From Otatea glauca (taxonomy: Eukaryota > Streptophyta > Magnoliopsida > Poales > Poaceae): a DNA stretch of 64,000 nucleotides. A program made the translations under genes and the position numbers. Within the stretch, counting starts at the first letter, position 1, and each line of letters starts with the position of its first letter. Below are positions 12,318-21,924 of this stretch, piece by piece. The notes under the pieces were generated by a model that made no database searches, had not been told where the DNA came from, and worked only from the letters and a program-made list of their open reading frames with translations. The stretch is from contig CM070723.1 of the NCBI GenBank assembly GCA_036346275.1, positions 46,268,743-46,332,742 on the forward strand, written 5' to 3'.

Positions 12318-12398
12318 CTGTGTAGGTGCTACGCACAACAGAAGATCAGGGGTTGCTCGGGCGACCTTTTTATGACAAAATTTGAAGGAGGTACTTAC
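12318..12398 (-). other. Candidate in-phase intron in Gypsy-1 aORF
   Basis: Donor CA/GTAAGTACC at 12398 and acceptor CCTACACAG/G at 12318 (81 bp). Unspliced, the upstream frame ends at TAA inside the donor. Splicing joins CA to G and continues as Gln-Val-Val-Val-Ser in the open proline-rich frame, so the intron removes a stop and keeps frame. Confidence 0.75.
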
Positions 12399-12818
12399 TG
12401 CGCCGATCGGGTGCGCGGCAGCCGCGCTCTCTTAGCCGGCCCCCCTCGCAGAGGCGAGTCGGCTCTCCGTTTCCCCGGGGACTCCTCCACCGGGGACACC
12501 TCCACTTGGGGCGCGACGACAACGGCGCCCGCGCGGTCACCCTCCGCCGGACCTCGGCCGCCGACGCCCCGGACGCCGGACCAAGAAGACGGTCGACGCC
12601 ACGCTGCTCCGCCACATCGAGGACGATCCCACACCGCCCGTCTCGACGGCGGTCGTTTTGGACACTTCCTCACCGCGCGTGGCCCTCGCCGCGCGCTCCT
12701 TCTTCTTCATCCTCCGCTTCTCCTCCCGTGCTTTACGCGCAGCAGGCCGAGCGAGCTCGCGGGCCGCCGCCGCCGCTTTTCCCGGCAACAACACCCGGGA
12801 GACCATCCCGGTAAGCCC

Positions 12819-12904
12819 CTGAGAAATGGAGAGGCGACATTAAAGACCGAATGCTAGGAAAAAGAAAAGGGGGGAGGAAACAAGAAGAGGTTTGCTCGGA
12901 TTAC
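12819..12904 (-). other. Candidate in-phase intron in Gypsy-1 aORF
   Basis: Donor ACACA/GTAATCC at 12904 and acceptor CCATTTCTCAG/GG at 12819 (86 bp). Unspliced, the frame ends Arg-Thr-Gln-stop at the donor. Spliced, Gln is rebuilt and the frame continues Gly-Leu-Thr-Gly-Met into the basic exon. Phase 2 is shared with the intron at 12318-12398. Confidence 0.75.
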
Positions 12905-13775
12905 TGTGTCCGGGATGAGCCGAAAATGGCTCTGGTGTGCCCACGCTTCGGTGGCGCTTCGCTCAGGATATGGACACCGGCCTCAACCTCCGAGGCGGAG
13001 AGTTCTGGCCCCGCCATCCTCATGGGGTCAGACGTCCCCCCGTACCGGAACATGGGGAGTAGCCTATCCTTGAGCGGCTGGACGCGCATCTTCATGAAAG
13101 CGCGCACAACAACATCACCGGCCGCCTCGCTTCCTTCCGACCTTGATCCGATCAATAATCTCGCCACCTTGGCTTTCTTTCTTGGCAATACCAGTCCACT
13201 TGGGCCCCGCCGACCAACCGACCGGTGAAGACCGGCGCCGCCTCCGATGTTCAACGAGAACCACTCGGAGTGCTAACCGGGCCGACGACAAAGAACTTCA
13301 CGCCGATATATTCCGCCCCACGACACGCATCCGAGTACTGCCACCCACGCGCCGGGCTTCCGATGGCTTATCCTTTCTCACCCGTGCATGGAAGAGGTAC
13401 CGCCACAACGCCCAGTGCGGCTCGATACCCAAGAACACCTCGCACAGCGTCGGGAAAATCGTGAGGTGGAGGACACCATTGGGGTTAAGGTGCTGCACCT
13501 CCGTCTTGTAGTGGGAGAGTAGCCCCCGGACGAATGGGTGCAGAGGGGGACCAAACCCGCGCTCGTAAAACGAGGCGAGCACGACGATCTCATCGTCCCC
13601 GGCGAGGGACGGCGGCCCCGCTGGCACCTCCACCTTGAGACGCCCCGCGGGGAAGGTACCTTTCTTCACTGTGCCGAGCACGCGGCTAGGCCGGATGTAG
13701 CACTCCGCCACGACATTCTCAAGAAGAGTAGCAAAAGGTGAGGAAGGGGAAGGTGTTTTCTCCTCTCTCGCTTCA

Positions 13776-14644
13776 TTGCTTTTCTATCTCGTGCAAGGAC
13801 AGAGAACGAGGAAAAGCAAGGGCAGTAATCGCCCTAGCATCCCTGCGGCCAATTTATAAAGGCCGAGCAGCGCGCAACGAACTGCCCAAACCAACAGACA
13901 CCGCCGAACGAATCGTCAGACATCCCATCCTCCGGCCGCTATGCCGAGCAAAATGGTAACCCCGCGGTTTCCACCTCTCACGATTTAAGTATGGCAGACA
14001 GCAGGAGGCGATAGACGTCAGACGGCAAAGGCGCCCGTGAACCCTTCGGCTTCCATTTAGGTCGGACGGCCGCGCCGCACGAGTCTAAAAGGCTCCTCCG
14101 GCCGCCGTGGCCTCAAAGCGGCAAAGAGATCGAAGCTCATACCGAGGCGCAGCCTAAAGCCGGGTTCTAAAGCGAGGCCCACCAAGTGGCACAGAGCGCC
14201 TCAACGAAAATTTGAGCAAGGAGAATACAAGACGAGCTCCCGGTGGGCCTCTAGTTGGGCTACTGACGACCCAATCGCCTCGACTCGTGTCCGAGACCAT
14301 ACTTCACACTCTCCGCTGAGCCGATCGATGGGTGATGGGCCGGTGTGTTCGGGTCGACGAACGACCCGCAGTCCGACACGGATCGAGTAAAGAAAGGTTT
14401 TCATGGGCCGCCCCAAAGGCCGGACACCCTACGCTGGGACCGTCTGGCTTGAAGGGTCCCCTTGGGAGGGACCTCCAAGGACCCACTGATCACCCGCTAT
14501 TAGCTCCACGAGCACGGCGCTCAAAACCAACGCGTAAACGCGCTCGCTCACCCTCCAGCTTCCCACACCGCGGACGGGCGATACGTGGGATGATGCGGAC
14601 GCCTCCTCGCAGCCTCGCCGACGAGGACTCGGGATAGACGCCCA
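13776..14644 (-). promoter_or_regulatory. Region upstream of Gypsy-1 aORF with TATA box
   Basis: No ORF with family resemblance lies here. On the minus strand a TATA-like CCTTTATAAATT lies at 13862-13851, about 80 bases before the first open aORF codons, a plausible core promoter distance. The rest of the stretch, up to the array, is GC-rich with no recognisable content. The promoter role is inferred. Confidence 0.45.
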
Positions 14645-16165
14645 CCGTCCAGCTACGACGTTTAACGAGCAAAAGTCCAGCTATGACGTTAAACGAGCAG
14701 TCAGATACCAGAACCTCCCGAGAGGCATCTGGTCGTCCCAGCCGACCAAGCCGTGTCTAGCTACGACTTTAAACGAGCCACCGTCCAGCTACGACGTTAA
14801 ACGAGCAAACGTCCAGCTACGACGCTAAACGAGCCACTGTCCAGCTATGTCGCTAAACGAGCAAATGTCCAGCTACGATGTTAAACGAGCACTCGGACAC
14901 CAGAACCTCCCGACAGGCATCTGATCGTCCCAGCCAACCAAGGCCGTGTATAGCTACGACGTTAAACGAGCACTTGGACATCAGAACCTTCCGAGAGGCA
15001 TCTGGTCGTCCCAGCCAACCAAGGTCGTGTCTAGCTACGACGTTAAACGAGCACTCGGACACCAGAACCTCCCGAGAGGCATCTGGTCATCCCAGCCGAC
15101 GAAGGCCGCATGGCCCAGCTACGACGTTAAACGAGCACCTGACACCGTAACCTCCCGAGAGGCATCCGTCGTCCCAGCCACCAAGGGTCACACAAACCAC
15201 CAAGGTCGCTGGCCCGCCTACGCCGTTAAACGAGCACTCGTGACACCGTAACCTCCCGAGAGGCATGTGGTCGCCCCACCACCAAGGCCGATCCAGCCAC
15301 GACGTTAAACGAGCACTTGGACACCGTAACCCCGAGAGGCATCCGTCGTCCCACCACCAAGGCCGCGCTCACCACGACGTTAAACGAGCACTCTGACACC
15401 GTAACCTCCCGAGAGGCATCCGTCGCCCCACCACCAAGGCCGCGGTCCACCACGACGTTAACGAGCACTCTGACACCGTAACCTCCCGAGAGGCATCCGA
15501 TCGTCCCAAACCACCAAGGCCGCGTCTAGCTACGACGTTAAACGAGCACTCGGACACCAGAACCTCCCGAGAGGCATCTGGTCGTCCCAACCAACCAAGG
15601 CCGCGTCCAGCTACGACGTTAAACGTGCACTTGGACATCAGAACCTCCCGAGAGGCGTCTGGTCATCCCAGCCGACCAAGGCCGCGTCTAGCTATGACGT
15701 TAAATGAACACTTGGACACCAGAACCTCCCGAGAGGCATCTGGTCATCGCAGTCGACCAAGGCCGCATCCAGCTACGACGTTAAACGAGCACTCGGACAC
15801 CAGAACCTCCCGAGAGGCATCTGGTCATCCCAGCCGACCAAGGCCTCGTCCAGCTACGATGTTAAAGGAGCACTCGGACACCAGAATCTCCCGAGAGGCA
15901 TCTGGTCGTCCCAGCCGTCCAAAGCCGCGTCCAGCTACGACGTTAAACGAGCACTTGGACACCAGAACCTCCCGAGAGACATCTGGTCGTCCTAGCTGAC
16001 CAAGGCCGCGTCCAGCTACGATGTTAAACGAGCACTTAGACACCAGAACCTCCCGAGAGGCATCTGGTCGTCCCAGCCGACCAAGGCCGTGTCTAGCTAT
16101 GACGTTAAACGAGCGCTCGGACACCGGAACCTCCCGAGAGGTATCCGGTCATCCGTGCCGACCAT
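14645..16165. repeat. 81-bp tandem array in Gypsy-1
   Basis: About 17 full units plus several shortened units of about 33 bp at the left edge. The TTAAAC in the unit core TACGACGTTAAACGAGCA recurs at 14881, 14962, 15043, 15127, 15226, 15304, 15380, 15458, 15538, 15619, 15700, 15781, 15861, 15942, 16023 and 16104, so the main period is 81. Each unit also carries ACCAGAACCTCCCGAGAGGC and CGTCCCAGCCGACCAAGGCC. Units at 15120-15480 carry a coordinated set of changes at CAG/CTG. Because 81 is divisible by 3, both strands show long frames here that I regard as by-products. Tandem repeats in the 3' region are known in Tat elements. Confidence 0.9.
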
Positions 16166-16431
16166 GGCATTGAAGCGCCCGTGCTTAAGAAAAACAACCA
16201 CACATTGACTGCTGATCCTCGGGGGCACGAGTGGTCTAAGAAAGCATCTAAAGCGAAGTCGACATACAGATGAATTAGATCGCAAAAGAAATGGAAATTT
16301 TATTATATGTCGACAAGCTCAAACATTACACAATGTTACACGATACATGGTTACGTGATATGGTGGAGCTATTTCAGCACCAAGTATTATATCACGGATT
16401 TCGGATTGCGTCAGTGCAGACGCACTGACGG
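16166..16431. other. Spacer between array and small antisense ORF
   Basis: This mixed AT/GC stretch lies downstream of the small ORF on the minus strand. It contains an AT-rich part at about 16289-16400 that could act as its 3' end. No repeat or gene was recognised. Confidence 0.35.
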
Positions 16432-16662
16432 CTACCCGCGCTCACGCACCATCGCCTCCAAGAGGGCGCTCCTCACCACGAAGAGCTTCGGAACAACCTC
16501 GAGCAGCGCGTCGACGATGGCGGTGTCACGGGCCACGGCTTCCTCCTCCATGAGCTCGGCCATCGCCCGGTCACGCTCAGCCTAGAGTTTGGCCAAGGGA
16601 TCCTCTTCCACCACCTCGACATCGTCATCAAAGCCAAAGACCAGCGGATGCGCCGAAGCCAT
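16432..16662 (-). pseudogene. Small acidic antisense ORF of Gypsy-1 (one stop)
   Basis: An ATG at 16662 starts a frame of 76 codons that is interrupted once, by TAG after 26 residues, and ends at TAG (16432-16434). The N-terminus MASAHPLVFGFDDDVEVV is acidic. The second half is an amphipathic, probably helical segment (ERDRAMAELMEEEAVARDTA). The corresponding ORF in Gypsy-2 at 49102-49272 aligns at E-x-DRA-x3-E-x2-EE-x-A-x2-RD-x2-I-x2-L. A TATA box lies about 60 bases upstream. The family is unknown to me. Presence in two different Tat families in the same place argues that the ORF is real. Confidence 0.6.
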
Positions 16663-16718
16663 TGGAGGATTGAAAAAGAAGATTCTAGGGGGGATAACCA
16701 TTCAAGCAAGCGGTGGTA

Positions 16719-16731
16719 CCCTTATATACCC
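16719..16731 (-). promoter_or_regulatory. TATA box upstream of small antisense ORF
   Basis: The minus strand reads GGGTATATAAGGG. It lies about 57 bases before the ATG at 16662, leaving room for a short 5' leader. Gypsy-2 has a matching TATA box before its small ORF. Confidence 0.55.
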
Positions 16732-17039
16732 AAAGGAAGGAAGATCAAACGACTCCGCATAAATGCCAGACGCAGGAAAACGAAGCGCCCTTCGCCGGAT
16801 CTCGAAGCGGCTAAGAAGACAAATGGTCAAGACGTGCAAAACCATGCACGACACGCACAACCAAGCAATTAGAAAGCTTCCGGCGGTAGGGGTACCCCCG
16901 ATAGGTCCTCAAGAACGCCGGATGCACCAAGCACATCAGTCGAGCCAACTAACTGTGCCTGGCTCGACCACCGACCAAACCGCCGCTCGACCATGCTTTG
17001 ACGACCAAGCTCAACCCCCGACCATATCTAACAAACTCG
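16732..17039. other. Noncoding spacer before Gypsy-1 polypurine tract
   Basis: This is GC-rich sequence without a credible gene. The open plus-strand frame across it has no family resemblance. It would lie upstream of the small antisense ORF's TATA box. Confidence 0.4.
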
Positions 17040-17953
17040 CTCAGGGGTTCAGGGGCTACTGACGAGTACTCAAACAAAGGGTACCCCAGCGGCCCGGAGT
17101 AACGAACGGGTCGTCCCATGCCCGGCTCCGACCAAAGGCCTCGCCCGTCTACAAAAGACATTCGACCCCGACCTAACGAGCTGCTCCAAGGTCGTCCCCA
17201 ACCTAACGGGGCGTCCGACCCCCGCCATAGGTCGGACTCCCTGCCTGCTCCGACAAAGCTAAGGCGATCACCACCAAGGTCCGTGTCGCCTCACGGCCAT
17301 CGCCATGTGGTTCGGACAAGGACTGCGGCGAGGGCAAGTGGCTCCTTCCCAAGACAAAGACGTAAGGTCGCTAAAGCTAAGACTCAGCCTCATCGTCCGG
17401 CCACGCACAAGACGGAGATACGCCTCCCGAGGCAGCACTAAAGACGCGATATGACGCCGCGTTCGCCAGATCGCAGAAGGCAAAGCGCTGCTTCCCAATG
17501 AAGCAAAGCAGATCGATCTACTCGATGAGCCCACCAACCCAGATGGGCGTAAGAGGGGTCGACCAACAACCGAGACCAAGGGTCGAGCTAGCGAGAGATC
17601 TTCGCCTTCCTCTCTCAACTTCCCATGTAGCCCGCCTCCGACTATATAAAGGGAGGCAGTGGTCTTCTAGGACGGGACACACTCTCTTACGCCTATTTGA
17701 CGGCCTCTCGTGCTCCTCCTTTCGCCTTTACGAATAGATAGCATAGACTCGTGTTCGAGCTTTCAAGCTCCCGCTTGTAAACACTATGCGCCTTCTCGCA
17801 CCTAAAGCAATACGATAAACACCACACGAATCGAGTAGGGACATTCAACCAACCAAGATACATCCCGGCCTTTAGGTCTAACCATTCAAGGAGAGGGAGC
17901 GCGCGGCCCCTTAGACTTACAAATTTACTTGCCGGTGACTCGAAACCCCGACA
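17040..17953 (+). repeat. Gypsy-1 polypurine tract and 3' LTR
   Basis: A purine-rich stretch (CAGGGGTTCAGGGGCTAC, ending 17059) precedes the LTR, which starts TGACGAGTACTC at 17060 and ends ACCCCGACA at 17953 (894 bp). A TATA box ACTATATAAAGGG lies at about 17641-17653, followed by a likely transcription start and a U5 containing CTTGTAAACAC. There is no second copy in the window. The following five bases are ATATG; the matching target duplication would be beyond the left edge or lost. Confidence 0.85.
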
Positions 17954-18341
17954 ATATGGTTGTAATCCGAGTCGTTAATAGGGTAGATAAAGATGTAAAC
18001 TATATCCTGTAACCGACCAGAATCCTATAACCGATCGGAATCTCTTAGACCGATCAGGACTCTATAAGCCGCGCCACCCCCATTATATAAGGGAGAGGGC
18101 GGGCAACAAACAGAGGCATCGAGCAATCGTCTCAACACAACACACACCGCATATCGCCCAGAGCACATTGCGCTTTGAGCAACCTCAGATCCAAGAGATC
18201 CATATAATCCCAAAGACACGTGATTAGGTATTATCTCCTCCGTGAGAGCCTGAACCTGTCTAAACCCTTGTCTTGTGTGACCTTCGAGTTTGAGATCTAG
18301 CGCCTACCCCATAAATTTATTGCCGACTACAAAAGTCGACA
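17954..18341 (+). repeat. Truncated LTR of the Gypsy-2 family
   Basis: The stretch aligns with the reverse complement of the Gypsy-2 LTRs from GTTAATAGGGTAGATAA through the TATA box (TTATATAAGGG, about 18083) to the terminal AAAAGTCGACA. The 5' third is missing because Gypsy-1 is inserted there. It shows that an older member of the Gypsy-2 family stood here before Gypsy-1 arrived. Confidence 0.8.
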
Positions 18342-18353
18342 GTTGATACCAAT
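18342..18353 (-). other. Remnant SIRE primer-binding site
   Basis: Next to the LTR end the minus strand reads TTGGTATCAAC, the first bases of the TTGGTATCAGAGCC site seen intact at 34770. It is cut after nine matching bases by the Gypsy-2-family LTR. A primer-binding site here means element-internal DNA once continued to the left. Confidence 0.6.
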
Positions 18354-20066
18354 TGAAGGATCGAGATGGCGATAAGAGGGGGGTGAATAATCCTAAATTA
18401 AATTTTATCCCCTAAAGAAGATCATAAATGCAATTCTTCATCCAAAGAAACCAAGCCAAAATACTTAGGTATCAAATGGAGGCTAAGACTGGGCCATAAA
18501 TTTCATCCCGCGACCGCAAGACTACCGCCATGTAGGGGTGTTACACCGAGTTATCTGAGCTACAAAGAAACATGCGCACAAACAAGAATTCCAAAGACGA
18601 GACCAAAAAGAAAAATCGAGGAATCTTTTGATCCACTGATCCAAACTCAATAAAACTTTGTGGACACCTTCCTATGGTTGTCAGGAACCTATTCCGACCG
18701 GCGATTGCAATAATCGATGTCAAAGTTCTGACCTTTTTCAAATTTATGGAAGGGTGCAAAAAACGGGTTCAAGAACAAGAACTTTGCCCTTAGCTACCTT
18801 GTGGGTTCTTGATGATCAAGATGATCCTAGATGGCTTCCCACATGTCAAAGCAAGCTGGAACACAAGTCAAGAACACCAAAAACCTGATCTTCCAAAAAT
18901 CTCCCTCTCAAGAACAAAAATCGGTTTCTTGCAAAGAAGAACACAAGATTTGCCTAGATGAGTGGGATATGGTCTGAAGAAGACTCATCCATCAATCATA
19001 CATCCTCAGCACAAGATCCAAAAGCATTTAGAAGGAGGGGAGGCAAATCCAAATGTGCAAGAAGTAAATTGCAAGAATGTAAATTGCGGAATTTAAAGAC
19101 TGAATTTAAAGCATAATGTAAATGCGGAAAGTAAATTTAGAATTGAGAGGAATGGATTAAACTTTCATTTCTGGAAGGGAGGTTTACAAAGCCTCACAAC
19201 AAAGTGGGCAAAGCTCAAAGGAGCACATCAACCTCAAAACCCTCCAAGTGAGGGAGGCACCCCTACCCCTCTATTTATAGTACTCTTGGGGCACCTACCA
19301 CCCTTGGATGAGCTTCTAAACCCTAAAGCACTCATCAAGGGCTAGGGTTAACTCACTCAACTAGCCATGCATTGGCTCACCCAAAACCACACACATAATG
19401 GGTTTTTTGCACGGTTTTCAAAGCACTCTAACTAGACCCGCTAACCTACCAACTAGACCGCGATCCGACGGCCCTCATTGATCCTCGCAGTATCTAGCTA
19501 GCATCTCATTTGTTCCTTGTCTTCTCGACTTGCCACGACTCCGTCTCCGATCATTTTCCGGTGATCCCCGATCGTCTGAACCTCCGGCGCACCTTGCCTA
19601 GTCCTAATCATCCTTCGCCTCACCATGATCTATCATCGTCGACCTGCAACCATCAAAATTAAGGAAACACATCACATAGCAATGTCCAAATTGATATGTA
19701 ATATACCTCAAACAATTCCAAAATTCGAACTCAACATTCGCTCTATTGTCCAGCATTACCGCCTCCTAGGGCCAGTAGTGCCGCTCGGCCGACACTACCG
19801 CTCCCACATGGCCGCTAGTGTCGCTCGCCTGAGTAACCAGCGAACACCCTCTCTGGAATATAACTTCCTCCCCCTCAGCTGGTAGTGCCGCCCCCTGGCC
19901 TGCAGTTCCACCCTACAGAGGCCGGTAGTGCCGCTCCTGGCAGACAAACTCCAAATTGCTTCATTTTGAAAATCCAATTCAAATCAAACTCAAATTCAAG
20001 CTCAACATGCTAAAACATAGTCAATTACTCATCACCATCAAGGATAGACCTCCACATGGTCTTTCG
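18354..20066 (-). repeat. SIRE-like LTR, minus strand (left arm)
   Basis: In element orientation it runs from GAAAGACCATGTGGAGGTC (first base changed) to CATCTCGATCCTTCA and is collinear with 29808-31503 in reverse. The TATA box TATAAATAG is at 19279-19271. A cluster of GGTAGTGCCG motifs in both orientations lies at about 19760-19935. It is flanked by a primer-binding site on one side and by the polypurine tract and 3' region on the other, so it is shared by two internal regions. Confidence 0.85.
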
Positions 20067-21924
20067 ATCTCCCCCTTGATGAGTATATTGACAAACACCC
20101 GAAAAGGCATAAAATTTGAGTTTGAAAGAGAAGAAGAAAGCAATTTGAATGCAAAACCAAACTTGGTCCAGAGAGAAAGAAAATAAGGACATGACCAAAT
20201 TGACAGGAAGGAATTTAGAGCAAAACCAAGGAAATAGCAAGTTTTCAACAAAAGCTCTAAAAATCCAATAAAACTCATGAAAAGCTCAAATATGCTTATG
20301 ATCTTTAGATTTAGCAAGTTTTTACCAAGATCATAAGAACCAAAGATGCAATCACATTTTTATCTTTTAATGGTGCCTTTTCTATGTTTTCTCCCCTTTT
20401 GGCAATATAGGCATCAAGATGGCATTTTCTCCCCTTTTTCATATGTATTCATGAAATGCATCCTAAAAGAGCTTTGAAAATTATCCAAGTGACCACAATG
20501 ACAAGATATGACACCAAGCTAGTCAATTTCAGATTAGACTAAGCTAAGACATGTCCAAGTGCAAATAACAAGTTTTGCTAGCAAGCTTAGTTTTGAATAT
20601 GTCATTTTTAGCAAGATTTGACAAATGCAACACTTAGCATTAGTTTCAAAACTAGAAGCAAAGCCACTCAAGGGATCAAATGGAAAACCTAGAGTTCAAC
20701 ATACTCAACACTTTGGGGAATCTATAAGTGCATACAAGGTCCTTCGAGCTTATTTTTCAATTAATGCAAATTTTGCTTTAAGGTCTTAAAAGACATAGCG
20801 GGATGCAAATGTTTAACATTATTTGCATTCTTTACCCACTTATGTTTTTTTTTATTTTCATTATTTTTTAAAGCAATTGACTCAAGCCATATTCGACCAT
20901 TTCAAGACGAACTCTTAAGAGTATGGTCTTGGTCATACACGACACATTCCAAGTTCATCCCAAGTGCAATGGGAAGCCGTCTTGTGAATGCGAGGTGTGG
21001 AGTCTAATGTGCACAAATAGAGTCAATTTTGGTTAATTTTTATTTTAACACATTAATTTAAGAGCAAAAGAAAGACTCAAGTATAGATCAAACAAATTTC
21101 ACCCAAGTTGCTATAGGGGACTCTAGAGAACTCTAAAATTTCACAAATCATGGCAATTACACCTAGAGAAGAAACTTAGCAAGTAAAAGCAACATGTTTC
21201 ATCAAGTTTTTCTTTTAAAGCTTATTTTTCAATTTTTAGCAAGCTTCGCAAGATAAATGAACTTGGACATATCCAAGTTAGTAATTTTCTTTAAATGAAT
21301 AGCATGGCGTATAGAATAAAGAAGAAATCAATTGCATAATAGACAAAGCTCATAAAATAGAAAATGCAGTGTATATGCAATGCATGAATAGATTCCCAAA
21401 CTCACCCTCAACATGTGAATAAATTTTAAGCACAAATCTGGTTCAAGTTGGGTTATTAACAGAATTAAGCTCAAGAAAGATCCAACAGACTCAATCGAAA
21501 CCAGAAACACAGAATGAGGAGAGGAAGCGAGAAACTGCAAACTGGATGGCTATTGAGCATAGAAAAGATAGAAGAGACTCACTACGGCTCGGACTCGCTC
21601 TCATCTTCCCTACTGACTGACATAGGGAAGCTGATTCTAGATCCCAAACTAAGGAGTGCACACAGACCCTGTTTGCCCAGGAGGCCAACGCCTGCTAGAC
21701 TTATAAGACTGTGAGGGAACTCAACCTAGAGAGAAGAGAGAATAGCTAATCACGCATGATAGCAACCTAAAGCACAAGATGAGAGGTCCATACAAAGCAT
21801 GCTAGAAGTCTTAAGTGAAGTAAACTCAACTCAGGATAATAAGCCCATAATCACCCAGAAAAAGCAAAAGAAAGGAAATACTGGATGAAAATATATAATA
21901 CATAATATACAAACCAGCTCTCCC
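20067..21924 (-). other. SIRE-like 3' untranslated region, minus copy
   Basis: This long AT-rich region lies between pol and the 3' LTR and is the reverse complement of the corresponding parts of 28181-29807 and 46566-48066. The polypurine tract is CAAGGGGGAGAT (20078-20067 on the minus strand). No env-like gene is visible. Maximus/SIRE elements characteristically have such an extended region, which in some members holds an env-like ORF. Confidence 0.75.

Larger units (their letters stand above)
10584..13775 (-). pseudogene. Gypsy-1 antisense ORF, Transposase_28-type, multi-exon
   Basis: The gene runs opposite to pol. Its first exon carries the domain known from grass Tat elements as 'putative gypsy type transposon' (Pfam Transposase_28 from memory): FYERGFGPPLHPFVRGLL and FPTLCEVFLGIEPHWALW, at about 13298-13711. 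The frame then runs to 12905, where a GT-AG intron joins it in phase to a lysine/arginine-rich exon. A second in-phase intron leads to a proline/acidic exon (VVVSAADLRRPAP). Later exons encode a coiled coil (EERDRLRPELRDAQEALARE) and a C-terminal exon ending ILHEK-stop at 10584. A few frameshifts and one TAG (in the coiled coil) break it. The start is uncertain; a frame without ATG is open from about 13775. Function is unknown; nuclear or nucleic-acid binding is only a guess from the basic and coiled-coil parts. Confidence 0.75.
8596..17953 (+). mobile_element. Gypsy-1: Ty3/gypsy Tat-lineage element, 3' part
   Basis: The piece begins inside pol just before the integrase, continues through a pol stop at 9874-9876, a minus-strand aORF, a tandem array and a small minus-strand ORF, and ends with a polypurine tract and a 3' LTR (TG...CA). 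Extra ORFs between pol and the 3' LTR, some antisense, are an established trait of the Tat lineage (RIRE2, Cinful and Grande types). The 5' LTR, gag, protease, RT and RNase H are absent. The element is cut by Copia-1 on its left and itself interrupts a second Tat LTR on its right. Confidence 0.85.

Noticed and set aside
10584..13711. Plus-strand frames over the Gypsy-1 aORF (up to 224 codons)
   Set aside because: They are complements of the minus-strand exons, rich in Pro/Arg/Ser, and lack the conserved domain and the splice signals.
14878..16124. Several 90-124 codon frames on both strands within the tandem array
   Set aside because: The unit length is 81 bp, a multiple of 3, so any open unit frame stays open for the whole array. 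Frames on opposite strands are equally long, with no family resemblance.
14645..16165. CRISPR-like regular repeats
   Set aside because: Units are contiguous without distinct spacers, the context is a plant retrotransposon, and there are no cas genes.
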